DNA from: Canna indica
Lineage: Eukaryota; Streptophyta; Magnoliopsida; Zingiberales; Cannaceae
Assembly (NCBI GenBank): GCA_034359265.1
Contig: CP136896.1
Coordinates: forward strand, 35,702,001 to 35,766,000
Length of the DNA: 64,000 nt
Reading direction: 5' to 3'
The position numbers and the translations under genes were made by a program. Below are positions 37,117-50,350 of this stretch, in pieces. The notes below the pieces were generated by a model. The model was given only the letters and a program-made list of their open reading frames with translations. It searched no databases and had not been told where the DNA came from. How positions within the stretch are numbered: the stretch's first letter is position 1; each line of letters opens with the position of its first letter.

Positions 37117-38730
37117 AACTCGATTAACAACTTCTCCCATCACAGTGAATGTTCTGGAGTCGCTCGGGACTCAGATTACAGGGCGTTTCGAGCCGATACC
37201 CCGAAGTTCAATCAGTTGGCTTCGTTCAAGATTCTATTCGAAAAATCGTGCAATTCTGTGCATTAGTCTGTCAAAAATAACTCGATTAACAACTTCTCCC
37301 ATCGCAGTGAATGTTCTGGAGTCGCTCGGTACTCAGATTACTGGGCGTTTCGAGCTGATACCCCGAAGTTCAATCAGTCGGCATCGTTCAAGATCTATTA
37401 GAAAAATCATGCAATTCTTTGCATTAGTCTGTCAAAAATAACTCGATTAACAACTTCTCCCATCACAGTGAATGTTCTGGAGTCGCTCGGGACTCAGATT
37501 ACAGGGCGTTTCGAGCCGATACCCCGAAGTTCAATCAGTCTGCTTCGTTCAAGATTCTATTCGAAAAATAGTGCAATTCTGTGCATTAGTCTGTCGAGAA
37601 TAACTCGATTAACAACTTCTCCCATCGCAGTGAATGTTCTGGAGTCACTCGGTACTCAGATTACTGGGCGTTTCAAGCCGATACCCCGAAGTTCAATCAG
37701 TCGGCTTCGTTCAAAATCAATTCGAAAAATCATGCAATTATGTGCATTAGTCTGTCAAAAATAACTCGATTAACAACTTCTCCCATCGCAGTGAATGTTC
37801 TGGAGTCGCTCGGTACTCAGATTACTGGGCGTTTTGAGCTGATACCCCGAAGTTCAATCAGTTGGCTTCGTTCAAGATTCTATTCGAAAAATCGTGCAAT
37901 TCTGTGCATTAGTCTGTCAAAAATAACTCGATTAACAACTTCTCCCATCGCAGTGAATGTTCTGGAGTCGCTCGGTACTCAGATTACTGGGCGTTTCGAG
38001 CTGATACCCCGAAGTTCAATCAGTCGGCATCGTTCAAGATCTATTCGAAAAATCATGCAATTCTTTGCATTAGTCTGTCAAAAATAACTCGATTAACAAC
38101 TTCTCCCATCATAGTTAATGTTCTGGAGTCGCTCGGGACTCAGATTATAGGGCGTTTCGAGCCGATACCCCGAATTTCAATCAGTCGGCTTCGTTCAAGA
38201 TTTTATTCGAAAAATCATGTAATTCTGTGCATTAGTCTGTAAAAAATAACTCGATTAACAACTTCTCCCATCGCAGTGAATGTTCTGGAGTCGCTCGGTA
38301 CTCAGATTACTGGGCGTTTCGAGCTGATACCCCGAAGTTCAATCAGTCGGCATCGTTCAAAATCAATTCGAAAAGTCATGCAATTATGTGCATTAGTCTG
38401 TCAAAAATAACTCGATTAACAACTTCTCCCATCGCAGTGAATGTTCTGGAGTCGCTCGGTACTCAGATTACTGGGCGTTTCGAGCTGATACCCCGAAGTT
38501 CAATCAGTCGGCATCGTTCAAGATCTATTCGAAAAATCATGCAATTCTTTGCATTAGTCTGTCAAAAATAACTCGATTAACAACTTCTCCCATCACAGTG
38601 AATGTTCTGGAGTCGCTCGGGACTCAGATTACAGGGCGTTTCGAGCCGATACCCCGAAGTTTAATCAGTCGGCATCGTTCAAGATCTATTCGAAAAATAA
38701 TGCAATTCTTTGCATTAGTCTGTCAAAAAT
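37117..38730 (+). repeat. 10-mer HOR unit 5 (1614 bp)
   Basis: Canonical ten-monomer order. Marker pair in d: TTTTATTCG with ATCATGTAATTC (38203-38224), shared with the units at 42927 and 51803. Position 2 ends TCTGTCAAAA, not TCTCTC. Private CpG change GTTTTGAGC in a'. Confidence 0.92.
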
Positions 38731-40182
38731 AACTCGATTAACAACTTCTCCCATCACAGTGAATGTTCTGGAGTCGCTCGGGACTCAGATTACAGGGCGT
38801 TTCGAGCCGATACCCCGAAGTTCAATCAGTTGGCTTCGTTCAAGATTCTATTCGAAAAATCGTGCAATTCTGTGCATTAGTCTGTCAAAAATAACTCGAT
38901 TAACAACTTCTCCCATCGCAGTGAATGTTCTGGAGTCGCTCGGTACTCAGATTACTGGGCGTTTCGAGCTGATACCCCGAAGTTCAATCAGTCGGCATCG
39001 TTCAAGATCTATTAGAAAAATCATGCAATTCTTTGCATTAGTCTCTCAAAAATAACTCGATTAACAACTTCTCCCATCACAGTGAATGTTCTGGAGTCGC
39101 TCGGGACTCAGATTACAGGGCGTTTCGAGCCGATACCCCGAAGTTCAATCAGTCTGCTTCGTTCAAGATTCTATTCGAAAAATAGTGCAATTCTGTGCAT
39201 TAGTCTGTCGAGAATAACTCGATTAACAACTTCTCCCATCGCAGTGAATGTTCTGGAGTCACTCGGTACTCAGATTACTGGGCGTTTCAAGCCGATACCC
39301 CGAAGTTCAATCAGTCGGCTTCGTTCAAAATCAATTCGAAAAATCATGCAATTATGTGCATTAGTCTGTCAAAAATAACTCGATTAACAACTTCTCCCAT
39401 CGCAGTGAATGTTCTGGAGTCGCTCGGTACTCAGATTACTGGGCGTTTCGAGCTGATACCCCGAAGTTCAATCAGTCAGCATCGTTCAAGATCTATTCGA
39501 AAAATCATGCAATTCTTTGCATTAGTCTGTCAAAAATAACTCGATTAACAACTTCTCCCATCATAGTTAATGTTCTGGAGTCGCTCGGGACTCAGATTAT
39601 AGGGCGTTTCGAGCCGATACCCCGAATTTCAATCAGTCGGCTTCGTTCAAGATTCTATTCGAAAAATCGTGTAATTCTGTGCATTAGTCTGTAAAAAATA
39701 ACTCTATTAACAACTTCTCCCATCGCAGTGAATGTTCTGGAGTCGCTCGGTACTCAGATTACTGGGCGTTTCGAGCTGATACCCCGAAGTTCAATCAGTC
39801 GGCATCGTTCAAAATCAATTCGAAAAGTCATGCAATTATGTGCATTAGTCTGTCAAAAATAACTCGATTAACAACTTCTCCCATCGCAGTGAATGTTCTG
39901 GAGTCGCTCGGTACTCAGATTACTGGGCGTTCCGAGCTGATACCCCGAAGTTCAATCAGTCGGCATCGTTCAAGATCTATTTGAAAAATCATGCAATTCT
40001 TTGCATTAGTCTGTCAAAAATAACTCGATTAACAACTTCTCCCATCACAGTGAATGTTCTGGAGTCGCTCGGGACTCAGATTACAGGGCGTTTCGAGCCG
40101 ATACCCCGAAGTTTAATCAGTCGGCATCGTTCAAGATCTATTCGAAAAATCATGCAATTCTTTGCATTAGTCTGTCAAAAAT
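38731..40182 (+). repeat. 9-mer HOR unit 6 (1452 bp)
   Basis: Order a b e f b d b' b c. TCTCTCAAAA at position 2, AACTCTATT at b' (39700), GCGTTCCGAG at position 9. Private ATTTGAAAA near 39978. Confidence 0.92.
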
Positions 40183-41474
40183 AACTCGATTAACAACTTC
40201 TCCCATCACAGTGAATGTTCTGGAGTCGCTCGGGACTCAGATTACAGGGCGTTTCGAGCCGATACCCCGAAGTTCAATCAGTTGGCTTCGTTCAAGATTC
40301 TATTCGAAAAATCGTGCAATTCTGTGCATTAGTCTGTCAAAAATAACTCGATTAACAACTTCTCCCATCGCAGTGAATGTTCTGGAGTCGCTCGGTACTC
40401 AGATTACTGGGCGTTTCGAGCTGATACCCCGAAGTTCAATCAGTCAGCATCGTTCAAGATCTATTAGAAAAATCATGCAATTCTTTGCATTAGTCTGTCA
40501 AAAATAACTCGATTAACAACTTCTCCCATCACAGTGAATGTTCTGGAGTCGCTCGGGACTCAGATTACAGGGCGTTTCGAGCCGATACTCCGAAGTTCAA
40601 TCAGTCTGCTTCGTTCAAGATTCTATTCGAAAAATAGTGCAATTATGTGCATTAGTCTGTCGAGAATAACTCGATTAACAACTTCTCCCATCGCAGTGAA
40701 TGTTCTGGAGTCACTCGGTACTCAGATTACTGGGCGTTTCAAGCCGATACCCCGAAGTTCAATCAGTCGGCTTCGTTCAAAATCAATTCGAAAAATCATG
40801 CAATTATGTGCATTAGTCTGTCAAAAATAACTCGATTAACAACTTCTCCCATCGCAGTGAATGTTCTGGAGTCGCTCGGTACTCAGATTACTGGGCGTTT
40901 CGAGCTGATACCCCGAAGTTCAATCAGTTGGCTTCGTTCAAGATTCTATTCGAAAAATCGTGCAATTCTGTGCATTAGTCTGTCAAAAATAACTCGATTA
41001 ACAACTTCTCCCATCGCAGTGAATGTTCTGGAGTCGCTCGGTACTCAGATTACTGGGCGTTTCGAGCTGATACCCCGAAGTTCAATCAGTCGGCATCGTT
41101 CAAGATCTATTCGAAAAATCATGCAATTCTTTGCATTAGTCTGTCAAAAATAACTCGATTAACAACTTCTCCCATCATAGTTAATGTTCTGGAGTCGCTC
41201 GGGACTCAGATTATAGGGCGTTTCGAGCCGATACCCCGAATTTCAATCAGTCGGCTTCGTTCAAGATTTTATTCGAAAAATCGTGTAATTCTGTGCATTA
41301 GTCTGTAAAAAATAACTCGATTAACAACTTCTCCCATCGCAGTGAATGTTCTGGAGTCGCTCGGTACTCAGATTACTGGGCGTTTCGAGCTGATACCCCG
41401 AAGTTCAATCAGTCGGCATCGTTCAAGATCTATTCGAAAAATAATGCAATTCTTTGCATTAGTTTGTCAAAAAT
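40183..41474 (+). repeat. 8-mer HOR unit 7 (1292 bp)
   Basis: Order a b e f a' b d [b/c]. Positions 8-10 of the 10-mer are replaced by one hybrid 161-bp monomer at 41314-41474, a loss of 322 bp. Its left part is b (GCAGTG, GAGCTG, TCGGCAT) and its end carries the c marker AATAATGC, plus AGTTTGTC. Monomer e has GATACTCCG (40585) and ATTATGTG. Confidence 0.92.
41314..41474 (+). repeat. b/c hybrid monomer at the 8-mer deletion join
   Basis: b-type through TCGGCAT and AGATCTATTCG, then the c-type AATAATGC ending; AGTTTGTC is its own marker. Same monomer at 47124-47284 and 50190-50350. It is the footprint of the exchange that removed two monomers. Confidence 0.88.
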
Positions 41475-42926
41475 AACTCGATTAACAACTTCTCCCATCA
41501 CAGTGAATGTTCTGGAGTCGCTCGGGACTCAGATTACAGGGCGTTTCGAGCCGATACCCCGAAGTTCAATCAGTTGGCTTCGTTCAAGATTCTATTCGAA
41601 AAATCGTGCAATTCTGTGCATTAGTCTGTCAAAAATAACTCGATTAACAACTTCTCCCATCGCAGTGAATGTTCTGGAGTCGCTCGGTACTCAGATTACT
41701 GGGCGTTTCGAGCTGATACCCCGAAGTTCAATCAGTCGGCATTGTTCAAGATCTATTAGAAAAATCATGCAATTCTTTGCATTAGTCTCTCAAAAATAAC
41801 TCGATTAACAACTTCTCCCATCACAGTGAATGTTCTGGAGTCGCTCGGGACTCAGATTACAGGGCGTTTCGAGCCGATACCCCGAAGTTCAATCAGTCTG
41901 CTTCGTTCAAGATTCTATTCGAAAAATAGTGCAATTCTGTGCATTAGTCTGTCGAGAATAACTCGATTAACAACTTCTCCCATCGCAGTGAATGTTCTGG
42001 AGTCACTCGGTACTCAGATTACTGGGTGTTTCAAGCCGATACCCCGAAGTTCAATCAGTCGGCTTCGTTCAAAATCAATTCGAAAAATCATGCAATTATG
42101 TGCATTAGTCTGTCAAAAATAACTCGATTAACAACTTCTCCCATCGCAGTGAATGTTCTGGAGTCGCTCGGTACTCAGATTACTGGGCGTTTCGAGCTGA
42201 TACCCCGAAGTTCAATCAGTCGGCATCGTTCAAGATCTATTCGAAAAATCATGCAATTCTTTGCATTAGTCTGTCAAAAATAACTCGATTAACAACTTCT
42301 CCCATCATAGTTAATGTTCTGGAGTCGCTCGGGACTCAGATTATAGGGCGTTTCGAGCCGATACCCCGAATTTCAATCAGTCGGCTTCGTTCAAGATTCT
42401 ATTCGAAAAATCGTGTAATTCTGTGCATTAGTCTGTAAAAAATAACTCTATTAACAACTTCTCCCATCGCAGTGAATGTTCTGGAGTCGCTCGGTACTCA
42501 GATTACTGGGCGTTTCGAGCTGATACCCCGAAGTTCAATCAGTCGGCATCGTTCAAAATCAATTCGAAAAGTCATGCAATTATGTGCATTAGTCTGTCAA
42601 AAATAACTCGATTAACAACTTCTCCCATCGCAGTGAATGTTCTGGAGTCGCTCGGTACTCAGATTACTGGGCGTTTCGAGCTGATACCCCGAAGTTCAAT
42701 CAGTCGGCATCGTTCAAGATCTATTCGAAAAATCATGCAATTCTTTGCATTAGTCTGTCAAAAATAACTCGATTAACAACTTCTCCCATCACAGTGAATG
42801 TTCTGGAGTCGCTCGGGACTCAGATTACAGGGCGTTTCGAGCCGATACCCCGAAGTTTAATCAGTCGGCATCGTTCAAGATCTATTCGAAAAATCATGCA
42901 ATTCTTTGCATTAGTCTGTCAAAAAT
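41475..42926 (+). repeat. 9-mer HOR unit 8 (1452 bp)
   Basis: Nine-monomer order. CATTGTTCAAG near 41741 and GGGTGTTTCAAG in f near 42023 define a lineage shared with the units at 47285 and 50351. Both are CpG-to-TpG changes. Confidence 0.92.
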
Positions 42927-44540
42927 AACTCGATTAACAACTTCTCCCATCACAGTGAATGTTCTGGAGTCGCTCGGGACTCAGATTACAGGGCGTTTCG
43001 AGCCGATACCCCGAAGTTCAATCAGTTGGCTTCGTTCAAGATTCTATTCGAAAAATCGTGCAATTCTGTGCATTAGTCTGTCAAAAATAACTCGATTAAC
43101 AACTTCTCCCATCGCAGTGAATGTTCTGGAGTCGCTCGGTACTCAGATTACTGGGCGTTTCGAGCTGATACCCCGAAGTTCAATCAGTCGGCATCGTTCA
43201 AGATCTATTAGAAAAATCATGCAATTCTTTGCATTAGTCTGTCAAAAATAACTCGATTAACAACTTCTCCCATCACAGTGAATGTTCTGGAGTCGCTCGG
43301 GACTCAGATTACAGGGCGTTTCGAGCCGATACCCCGAAGTTCAATCAGTCTGCTTCGTTCAAGATTCTATTCGAAAAATAGTGCAATTCTGTGCATTAGT
43401 CTGTCGAGAATAACTCGATTAACAACTTCTCCCATCGCAGTGAATGTTCTGGAGTCACTCGGTACTCAGATTACTGGGCGTTTCAAGCCGATACCCCGAA
43501 GTTCAATCAGTCGGCTTCGTTCAAAATCAATTCGAAAAATCATGCAATTATGTGCATTAGTCTGTCAAAAATAACTCGATTAACAACTTCTCCCATCGCA
43601 GTGAATGTTCTGGAGTCGCTCGGTACTCAGATTACTGGGCGTTTCGAGCTGATACCCCGAAGTTCAATCAGTTGGCTTCGTTCAAGATTCTATTCGAAAA
43701 ATCGTGCAATTCTGTGCATTAGTCTGTCAAAAATAACTCGATTAACAACTTCTCCCATCGCAGTGAATGTTCTGGAGTCGCTCGGTACTCAGATTACTGG
43801 GCGTTTCGAGCTGATACCCCGAAGTTCAATCAGTCGGCATCGTTCAAGATCTATTCGAAAAATCATGCAATTCTTTGCATTAGTCTGTCAAAAATAACTC
43901 GATTAACAACTTCTCCCATCATAGTTAATGTTCTGGAGTCGCTCGGGACTCAGATTATAGGGCGTTTCGAGCCGATACCCCGAATTTCAATCAGTCGGCT
44001 TCGTTCAAGATTTTATTCGAAAAATCATGTAATTCTGTGCATTAGTCTGTAAAAAATAACTCGATTAACAACTTCTCCCATCGCAGTGAATGTTCTGGAG
44101 TCGCTCGGTACTCAGATTACTGGGCGTTTCGAGCTGATACCCCGAAGTTCAATCAGTCGGCATCGTTCAAAATCAATTCGAAAAGTCATGCAATTATGTG
44201 CATTAGTCTGTCAAAAATAACTCGATTAACAACTTCTCCCATCGCAGTGAATGTTCTGGAGTCGCTCGGTACTCAGATTACTGGGCGTTTCGAGCTGATA
44301 CCCCGAAGTTCAATCAGTCGGCATCGTTCAAGATCTATTCGAAAAATCATGCAATTCTTTGCATTAGTCTGTCAAAAATAACTCGATTAACAACTTCTCC
44401 CATCACAGTGAATGTTCTGGAGTCGCTCGGGACTCAGATTACAGGGCGTTTCGAGCCGATACCCCGAAGTTTAATCAGTCGGCATCGTTCAAGATCTATT
44501 CGAAAAATAATGCAATTCTTTGCATTAGTCTGTCAAAAAT
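42927..44540 (+). repeat. 10-mer HOR unit 9 (1614 bp)
   Basis: Counterpart of the unit at 37117, without its GTTTTGAGC change. TTTTATTCG with ATCATGTAATTC in d; AATAATGC in c. Confidence 0.92.
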
Positions 44541-45992
44541 AACTCGATTAACAACTTCTCCCATCACAGTGAATGTTCTGGAGTCGCTCGGGACTCAGAT
44601 TACAGGGCGTTTCGAGCCGATACCCCGAAGTTCAATCAGTTGGCTTCGTTCAAGATTCTATTCGAAAAATCGTGCAATTCTGTGCATTAGTCTGTCAAAA
44701 ATAACTCGATTAACAACTTCTCCCATCGCAGTGAATGTTCTGGAGTCGCTCGGTACTCAGATTACTGGGCGTTTCGAGCTGATACCCCGAAGTTCAATCA
44801 GTCGGCATCGTTCAAGATCTATTAGAAAAATCATGCAATTCTTTGCATTAGTCTCTCAAAAATAACTCGATTAACAACTTCTCCCATCACAGTGAATGTT
44901 CTGGAGTCGCTCGGGACTCAGATTACAGGGCGTTTCGAGCCGATACCCCGAAGTTCAATCAGTCTGCTTCGTTCAAGATTCTATTCGAAAAATAGTGCAA
45001 TTCTGTGCATTAGTCTGTCGAGAATAACTCGATTAACAACTTCTCCCATCGCAGTGAATGTTCTGGAGTCACTCGGTACTCAGATTACTGGGCGTTTCAA
45101 GCCGATACCCCGAAGTTCAATCAGTCGGCTTCGTTCAAAATCAATTCGAAAAATCATGCAATTATGTGCATTAGTCTGTCAAAAATAACTCGATTAACAA
45201 CTTCTCCCATCGCAGTGAATGTTCTGGAGTCGCTCGGTACTCAGATTACTGGGCGTTTCGAGCTGATACCCCGAAGTTCAATCAGTCGGCATCGTTCAAG
45301 ATCTATTCGAAAAATCATGCAATTCTTTGCATTAGTCTGTCAAAAATAACTCGATTAACAACTTCTCCCATCATAGTTAATGTTCTGGAGTCGCTCGGGA
45401 CTCAGATTATAGGGCGTTTCGAGCCGATACCCCGAATTTCAATCAGTCGGCTTCGTTCAAGATTCTATTCGAAAAATCGTGTAATTCTGTGCATTAGTCT
45501 GTAAAAAATAACTCTATTAACAACTTCTCCCATCGCAGTGAATGTTCTGGAGTCGCTCGGTACTCAGATTACTGGGCGTTTCGAGCTGATACCCCGAAGT
45601 TCAATCAGTCGGCATCGTTCAAAATCAATTCGAAAAGTCATGCAATTATGTGCATTAGTCTGTCAAAAATAACTCGATTAACAACTTCTCCCATCGCAGT
45701 GAATGTTCTGGAGTCGCTCGGTACTCAGATTACTGGGCGTTCCGAGCTGATACCCCGAAGTTCAATCAGTCGGCATCGTTCAAGATCTATTCGAAAAATC
45801 ATGCAATTCTTTGCATTAGTCTGTCAAAAATAACTCGATTAACAACTTCTCCCATCACAGTGAATGTTCTGGAGTCGCTCGGGACTCAGATTACAGGGCG
45901 TTTCGAGCCGATACCCCGAAGTTTAATCAGTCGGCATCGTTCAAGATCTATTCGAAAAATCATGCAATTCTTTGCATTAGTCTGTCAAAAAT
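44541..45992 (+). repeat. 9-mer HOR unit 10 (1452 bp)
   Basis: Counterpart of 38731-40182. TCTCTCAAAA, AACTCTATT at b' (45510), GCGTTCCGAG near 45738; lacks the CAGTCAGC and ATTTGAAAA changes of its counterpart. Confidence 0.92.
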
Positions 45993-47284
45993 AACTCGAT
46001 TAACAACTTCTCCCATCACAGTGAATGTTCTGGAGTCGCTCGGGACTCAGATTACAGGGCGTTTCGAGCCGATACCCCGAAGTTCAATCAGTTGGCTTCG
46101 TTCAAGATTCTATTCGAAAAATCGTGCAATTCTGTGCATTAGTCTGTCAAAAATAACTCGATTAACAACTTCTCCCATCGCAGTGAATGTTCTGGAGTCG
46201 CTCGGTACTCAGATTACTGGGCGTTTCGAGCTGATACCCCGAAGTTCAATCAGTCGGCATCGTTCAAGATCTATTAGAAAAATCATGCAATTCTTTGCAT
46301 TAGTCTATCAAAAATAACTCGATTAACAACTTCTCCCATCACAGTGAATGTTCTGGAGTCGCTCGGGACTCAGATTACAGGGCGTTTCGAGCCGATACTC
46401 CGAAGTTCAATCAGTCTGCTTCGTTCAAGATTCTATTCGAAAAATAGTGCAATTATGTGCATTAGTCTGTCGAGAATAACTCGATTAACAACTTCTCCCA
46501 TCGCAGTGAATGTTCTGGAGTCACTCGGTACTCAGATTACTGGGCGTTTCAAGCCGATACCCCGAAGTTCAATCAGTCGGCTTCGTTCAAAATCAATTCG
46601 AAAAATCATGCAATTATGTGCATTAGTCTGTCAAAAATAACTCGATTAACAACTTCTCCCATCGCAGTGAATGTTCTGGAGTCGCTCGGTACTCAGATTA
46701 CTGGGCGTTTCGAGCTGATACCCCGAAGTTCAATCAGTTGGCTTCGTTCAAGATTCTATTCGAAAAATCGTGCAATTCTGTGCATTAGTCTGTCAAAAAT
46801 AACTCGATTAACAACTTCTCCCATCGCAGTGAATGTTCTGGAGTCGCTCGGTACTCAGATTACTGGGCGTTTCGAGCTGATACCCCGAAGTTCAATCAGT
46901 CGGCATCGTTCAAGATCTATTCGAAAAATCATGCAATTCTTTGCATTAGTCTGTCAAAAATAACTCGATTAACAACTTCTCCCATCATAGTTAATGTTCT
47001 GGAGTCGCTCGGGACTCAGATTATAGGGCGTTTCGAGCCGATACCCCGAATTTCAATCAGTCGGCTTCGTTCAAGATTTTATTCGAAAAATCGTGTAATT
47101 CTGTGCATTAGTCTGTAAAAAATAACTCGATTAACAACTTCTCCCATCGCAGTGAATGTTCTGGAGTCGCTCGGTACTCAGATTACTGGGCGTTTCGAGC
47201 TGATACCCCGAAGTTCAATCAGTCGGCATCGTTCAAGATCTATTCGAAAAATAATGCAATTCTTTGCATTAGTTTGTCAAAAAT
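45993..47284 (+). repeat. 8-mer HOR unit 11 (1292 bp)
   Basis: Counterpart of 40183-41474 with the same b/c hybrid monomer at the end. GATACTCCG in e (46395). Position 2 ends CTATCAAAA, a private change. Confidence 0.92.
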
Positions 47285-48736
47285 AACTCGATTAACAACT
47301 TCTCCCATCACAGTGAATGTTCTGGAGTCGCTCGGGACTCAGATTACAGGGCGTTTCGAGCCGATACCCCGAAGTTCAATCAGTTGGCTTCGTTCAAGAT
47401 TCTATTCGAAAAATCGTGCAATTCTGTGCATTAGTCTGTCAAAAATAACTCGATTAACAACTTCTCCCATCGCAGTGAATGTTCTGGAGTCGCTCGGTAC
47501 TCAGATTACTGGGCGTTTCGAGCTGATACCCCGAAGTTCAATCAGTCGGCATTGTTCAAGATCTATTAGAAAAATCATGCAATTCTTTGCATTAGTCTCT
47601 CAAAAATAACTCGATTAACAACTTCTCCCATCACAGTGAATGTTCTGGAGTCGCTCGGGACTCAGATTACAGGGCGTTTCGAGCCGATACCCCGAAGTTC
47701 AATCAGTCTGCTTCGTTCAAGATTCTATTCGAAAAATAGTGCAATTCTGTGCATTAGTCTGTCGAGAATAACTCGATTAACAACTTCTCCCATCGCAGTG
47801 AATGTTCTGGAGTCACTCGGTACTCAGATTACTGGGTGTTTCAAGCCGATACCCCGAAGTTCAATCAGTCGGCTTCGTTCAAAATCAATTCGAAAAATCA
47901 TGCAATTATGTGCATTAGTCTGTCAAAAATAACTCGATTAACAACTTCTCCCATCGCAGTGAATGTTCTGGAGTCGCTCGGTACTCAGATTACTGGGCGT
48001 TTCGAGCTGATACCCCGAAGTTCAATCAGTCGGCATCGTTCAAGATCTATTCGAAAAATCATGCAATTCTTTGCATTAGTCTGTCAAAAATAACTCGATT
48101 AACAACTTCTCCCATCATAGTTAATGTTCTGGAGTCGCTCGGGACTCAGATTATAGGGCGTTTCGAGCCGATACCCCGAATTTCAATCAGTCGGCTTCGT
48201 TCAAGATTCTATTCGAAAAATCGTGTAATTCTGTGCATTAGTCTGTAAAAAATAACTCTATTAACAACTTCTCCCATCGCAGTGAATGTTCTGGAGTCGC
48301 TCGGTACTCAGATTACTGGGCGTTTCGAGCTGATACCCCGAAGTTCAATCAGTCGGCATCGTTCAAAATCAATTCGAAAAGTCATGCAATTATGTGCATT
48401 AGTCTGTCAAAAATAACTCGATTAACAACTTCTCCCATCGCAGTGAATGTTCTGGAGTCGCTCGGTACTCAGATTACTGGGCGTTTCGAGCTGATACCCC
48501 GAAGTTCAATCAGTCGGCATCGTTCAAGATCTATTCGAAAAATCATGCAATTCTTTGCATTAGTCTGTCAAAAATAACTCGATTAACAACTTCTCCCATC
48601 ACAGTGAATGTTCTGGAGTCGCTCGGGACTCAGATTACAGGGCGTTTCGAGCCGATACCCCGAAGTTTAATCAGTCGGCATCGTTCAAGATCTATTCGAA
48701 AAATCATGCAATTCTTTGCATTAGTCTGTCAAAAAT
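47285..48736 (+). repeat. 9-mer HOR unit 12 (1452 bp)
   Basis: Counterpart of 41475-42926: CATTGTTCAAG, TCTCTCAAAA, GGGTGTTTCAAG (about 47833), AACTCTATT at b'. Confidence 0.92.
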
Positions 48737-50350
48737 AACTCGATTAACAACTTCTCCCATCACAGTGAATGTTCTGGAGTCGCTCGGGACTCAGATTACA
48801 GGGCGTTTCGAGCCGATACCCCGAAGTTCAATCAGTTGGCTTCGTTCAAGATTCTATTCGAAAAATCGTGCAATTCTGTGCATTAGTCTGTCAAAAATAA
48901 CTCGATTAACAACTTCTCCCATCGCAGTGAATGTTCTGGAGTCGCTCGGTACTCAGATTACTGGGCGTTTTGAGCTGATACCCCGAAGTTCAATCAGTCG
49001 GCATCGTTCAAGATCTATTAGAAAAATCATGCAATTCTTTGCATTAGTCTGTCAAAAATAACTCGATTAACAACTTCTCCCATCACAGTGAATGTTCTGG
49101 AGTCGCTCGGGACTCAGATTACAGGGCGTTTCGAGCCGATACCCCGAAGTTCAATCAGTCTGCTTCGTTCAAGATTCTATTCGAAAAATAGTGCAATTCT
49201 GTGCATTAGTCTGTCCAGAATAACTCGATTAACAACTTCTCCCATCGCAGTGAATGTTCTGGAGTCACTCGGTACTCAGATTACTGGGCGTTTCAAGCCG
49301 ATACCCCGAAGTTCAATCAGTCGGCTTCGTTCAAAATCAATTCGAAAAATCATGCAATTATGTGCATTAGTCTGTCAAAAATAACTCGATTAACAACTTC
49401 TCCCATCGCAGTGAATGTTCTGGAGTCGCTCGGTACTCAGATTACTGGGCGTTTCGAGCTGATACCCCGAAGTTCAATCAGTTGGCTTCGTTCAAGATTC
49501 TATTCGAAAAATCGTGCAATTCTGTGCATTAGTCTGTCAAAAATAACTCGATTAACAACTTCTCCCATCGCAGTGAATGTTCTGGAGTCGCTCGGTACTC
49601 AGATTACTGGGCGTTTCGAGCTGATACCCCGAAGTTCAATCAGTCGGCATCGTTCAAGATCTATTCGAAAAATCATGCAATTCTTTGCATTAGTCTGTCA
49701 AAAATAACTCGATTAACAACTTCTCCCATCATAGTTAATGTTCTGGAGTCGCTCGGGACTCAGATTATAGGGCGTTTCGAGCCGATACCCCGAATTTCAA
49801 TCAGTCGGCTTCGTTCAAGATTCTATTCGAAAAATCGTGTAATTCTGTGCATTAGTCTGTAAAAAATAACTCTATTAACAACTTCTCCCATCGCAGTGAA
49901 TGTTCTGGAGTCGCTCGGTACTCAGATTACTGGGCGTTTCGAGCTGATACCCCGAAGTTCAATCAGTCGGCATCGTTCAAAATCAATTCGAAAAGTCATG
50001 CAATTATGTGCATTAGTCTGTCAAAAATAACTCGATTAACAACTTCTCCCATCGCAGTGAATGTTCTGGAGTCGCTCGGTACTCAGATTACTGGGCGTTT
50101 CGAGCTGATACCCCGAAGTTCAATCAGTCGGCATCGTTCAAGATCTATTCGAAAAATCATGCAATTCTTTGCATTAGTCTGTAAAAAATAACTCGATTAA
50201 CAACTTCTCCCATCGCAGTGAATGTTCTGGAGTCGCTCGGTACTCAGATTACTGGGCGTTTCGAGCTGATACCCCGAAGTTCAATCAGTCGGCATCGTTC
50301 AAGATCTATTCGAAAAATAATGCAATTCTTTGCATTAGTTTGTCAAAAAT
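48737..50350 (+). repeat. Mosaic 10-mer HOR unit 13 (1614 bp)
   Basis: Length is that of a 10-mer, but the parts come from three lineages. Positions 1-6 follow the 10-mer. Positions 7-9 follow the 9-mer (TTCTATTCG in d and AACTCTATT at b', 49868). The last monomer (50190-50350) is the b/c hybrid of the 8-mer with AGTTTGTC. Position 9 ends in the d-type tail TCTGTAAAAAAT. Private: GTTTTGAGC near 48967 and TGTCCAGAAT near 49212. Confidence 0.9.

Larger units (their letters stand above)
37117..42926 (+). repeat. 5810-bp super-unit, copy 1 (10-9-8-9)
   Basis: 36 monomers in four sub-units: 10-mer (37117-38730), 9-mer (38731-40182), 8-mer (40183-41474) and 9-mer (41475-42926). The next 5810 bp repeat the same order and the same sub-unit markers. 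Differences seen by eye are few: GTTTTGAGC at 37832, CAGTCAGCAT near 39474 and 40440, ATTTGAAAA near 39978. Confidence 0.93.
42927..48736 (+). repeat. 5810-bp super-unit, copy 2 (10-9-8-9)
   Basis: Repeats 37117-42926 at exactly 5810 bp offset: sub-units at 42927 (10-mer), 44541 (9-mer), 45993 (8-mer) and 47285 (9-mer). All lineage markers recur, including GCGTTCCGAG, GATACTCCG, AGTTTGTC, CATTGTTC and GGGTGTTTC. A private change is CTATCAAAA near 46305. One of the most recent large duplications in the window. Confidence 0.93.

Noticed and set aside
37117..48736. The tandem 5810-bp repeat as an assembly duplication error
   Set aside because: Not excluded, but the two copies differ at several sites (37832, 39474, 39978, 40440, 46305), which argues against simple double counting. 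Read depth and spanning long reads would settle it.
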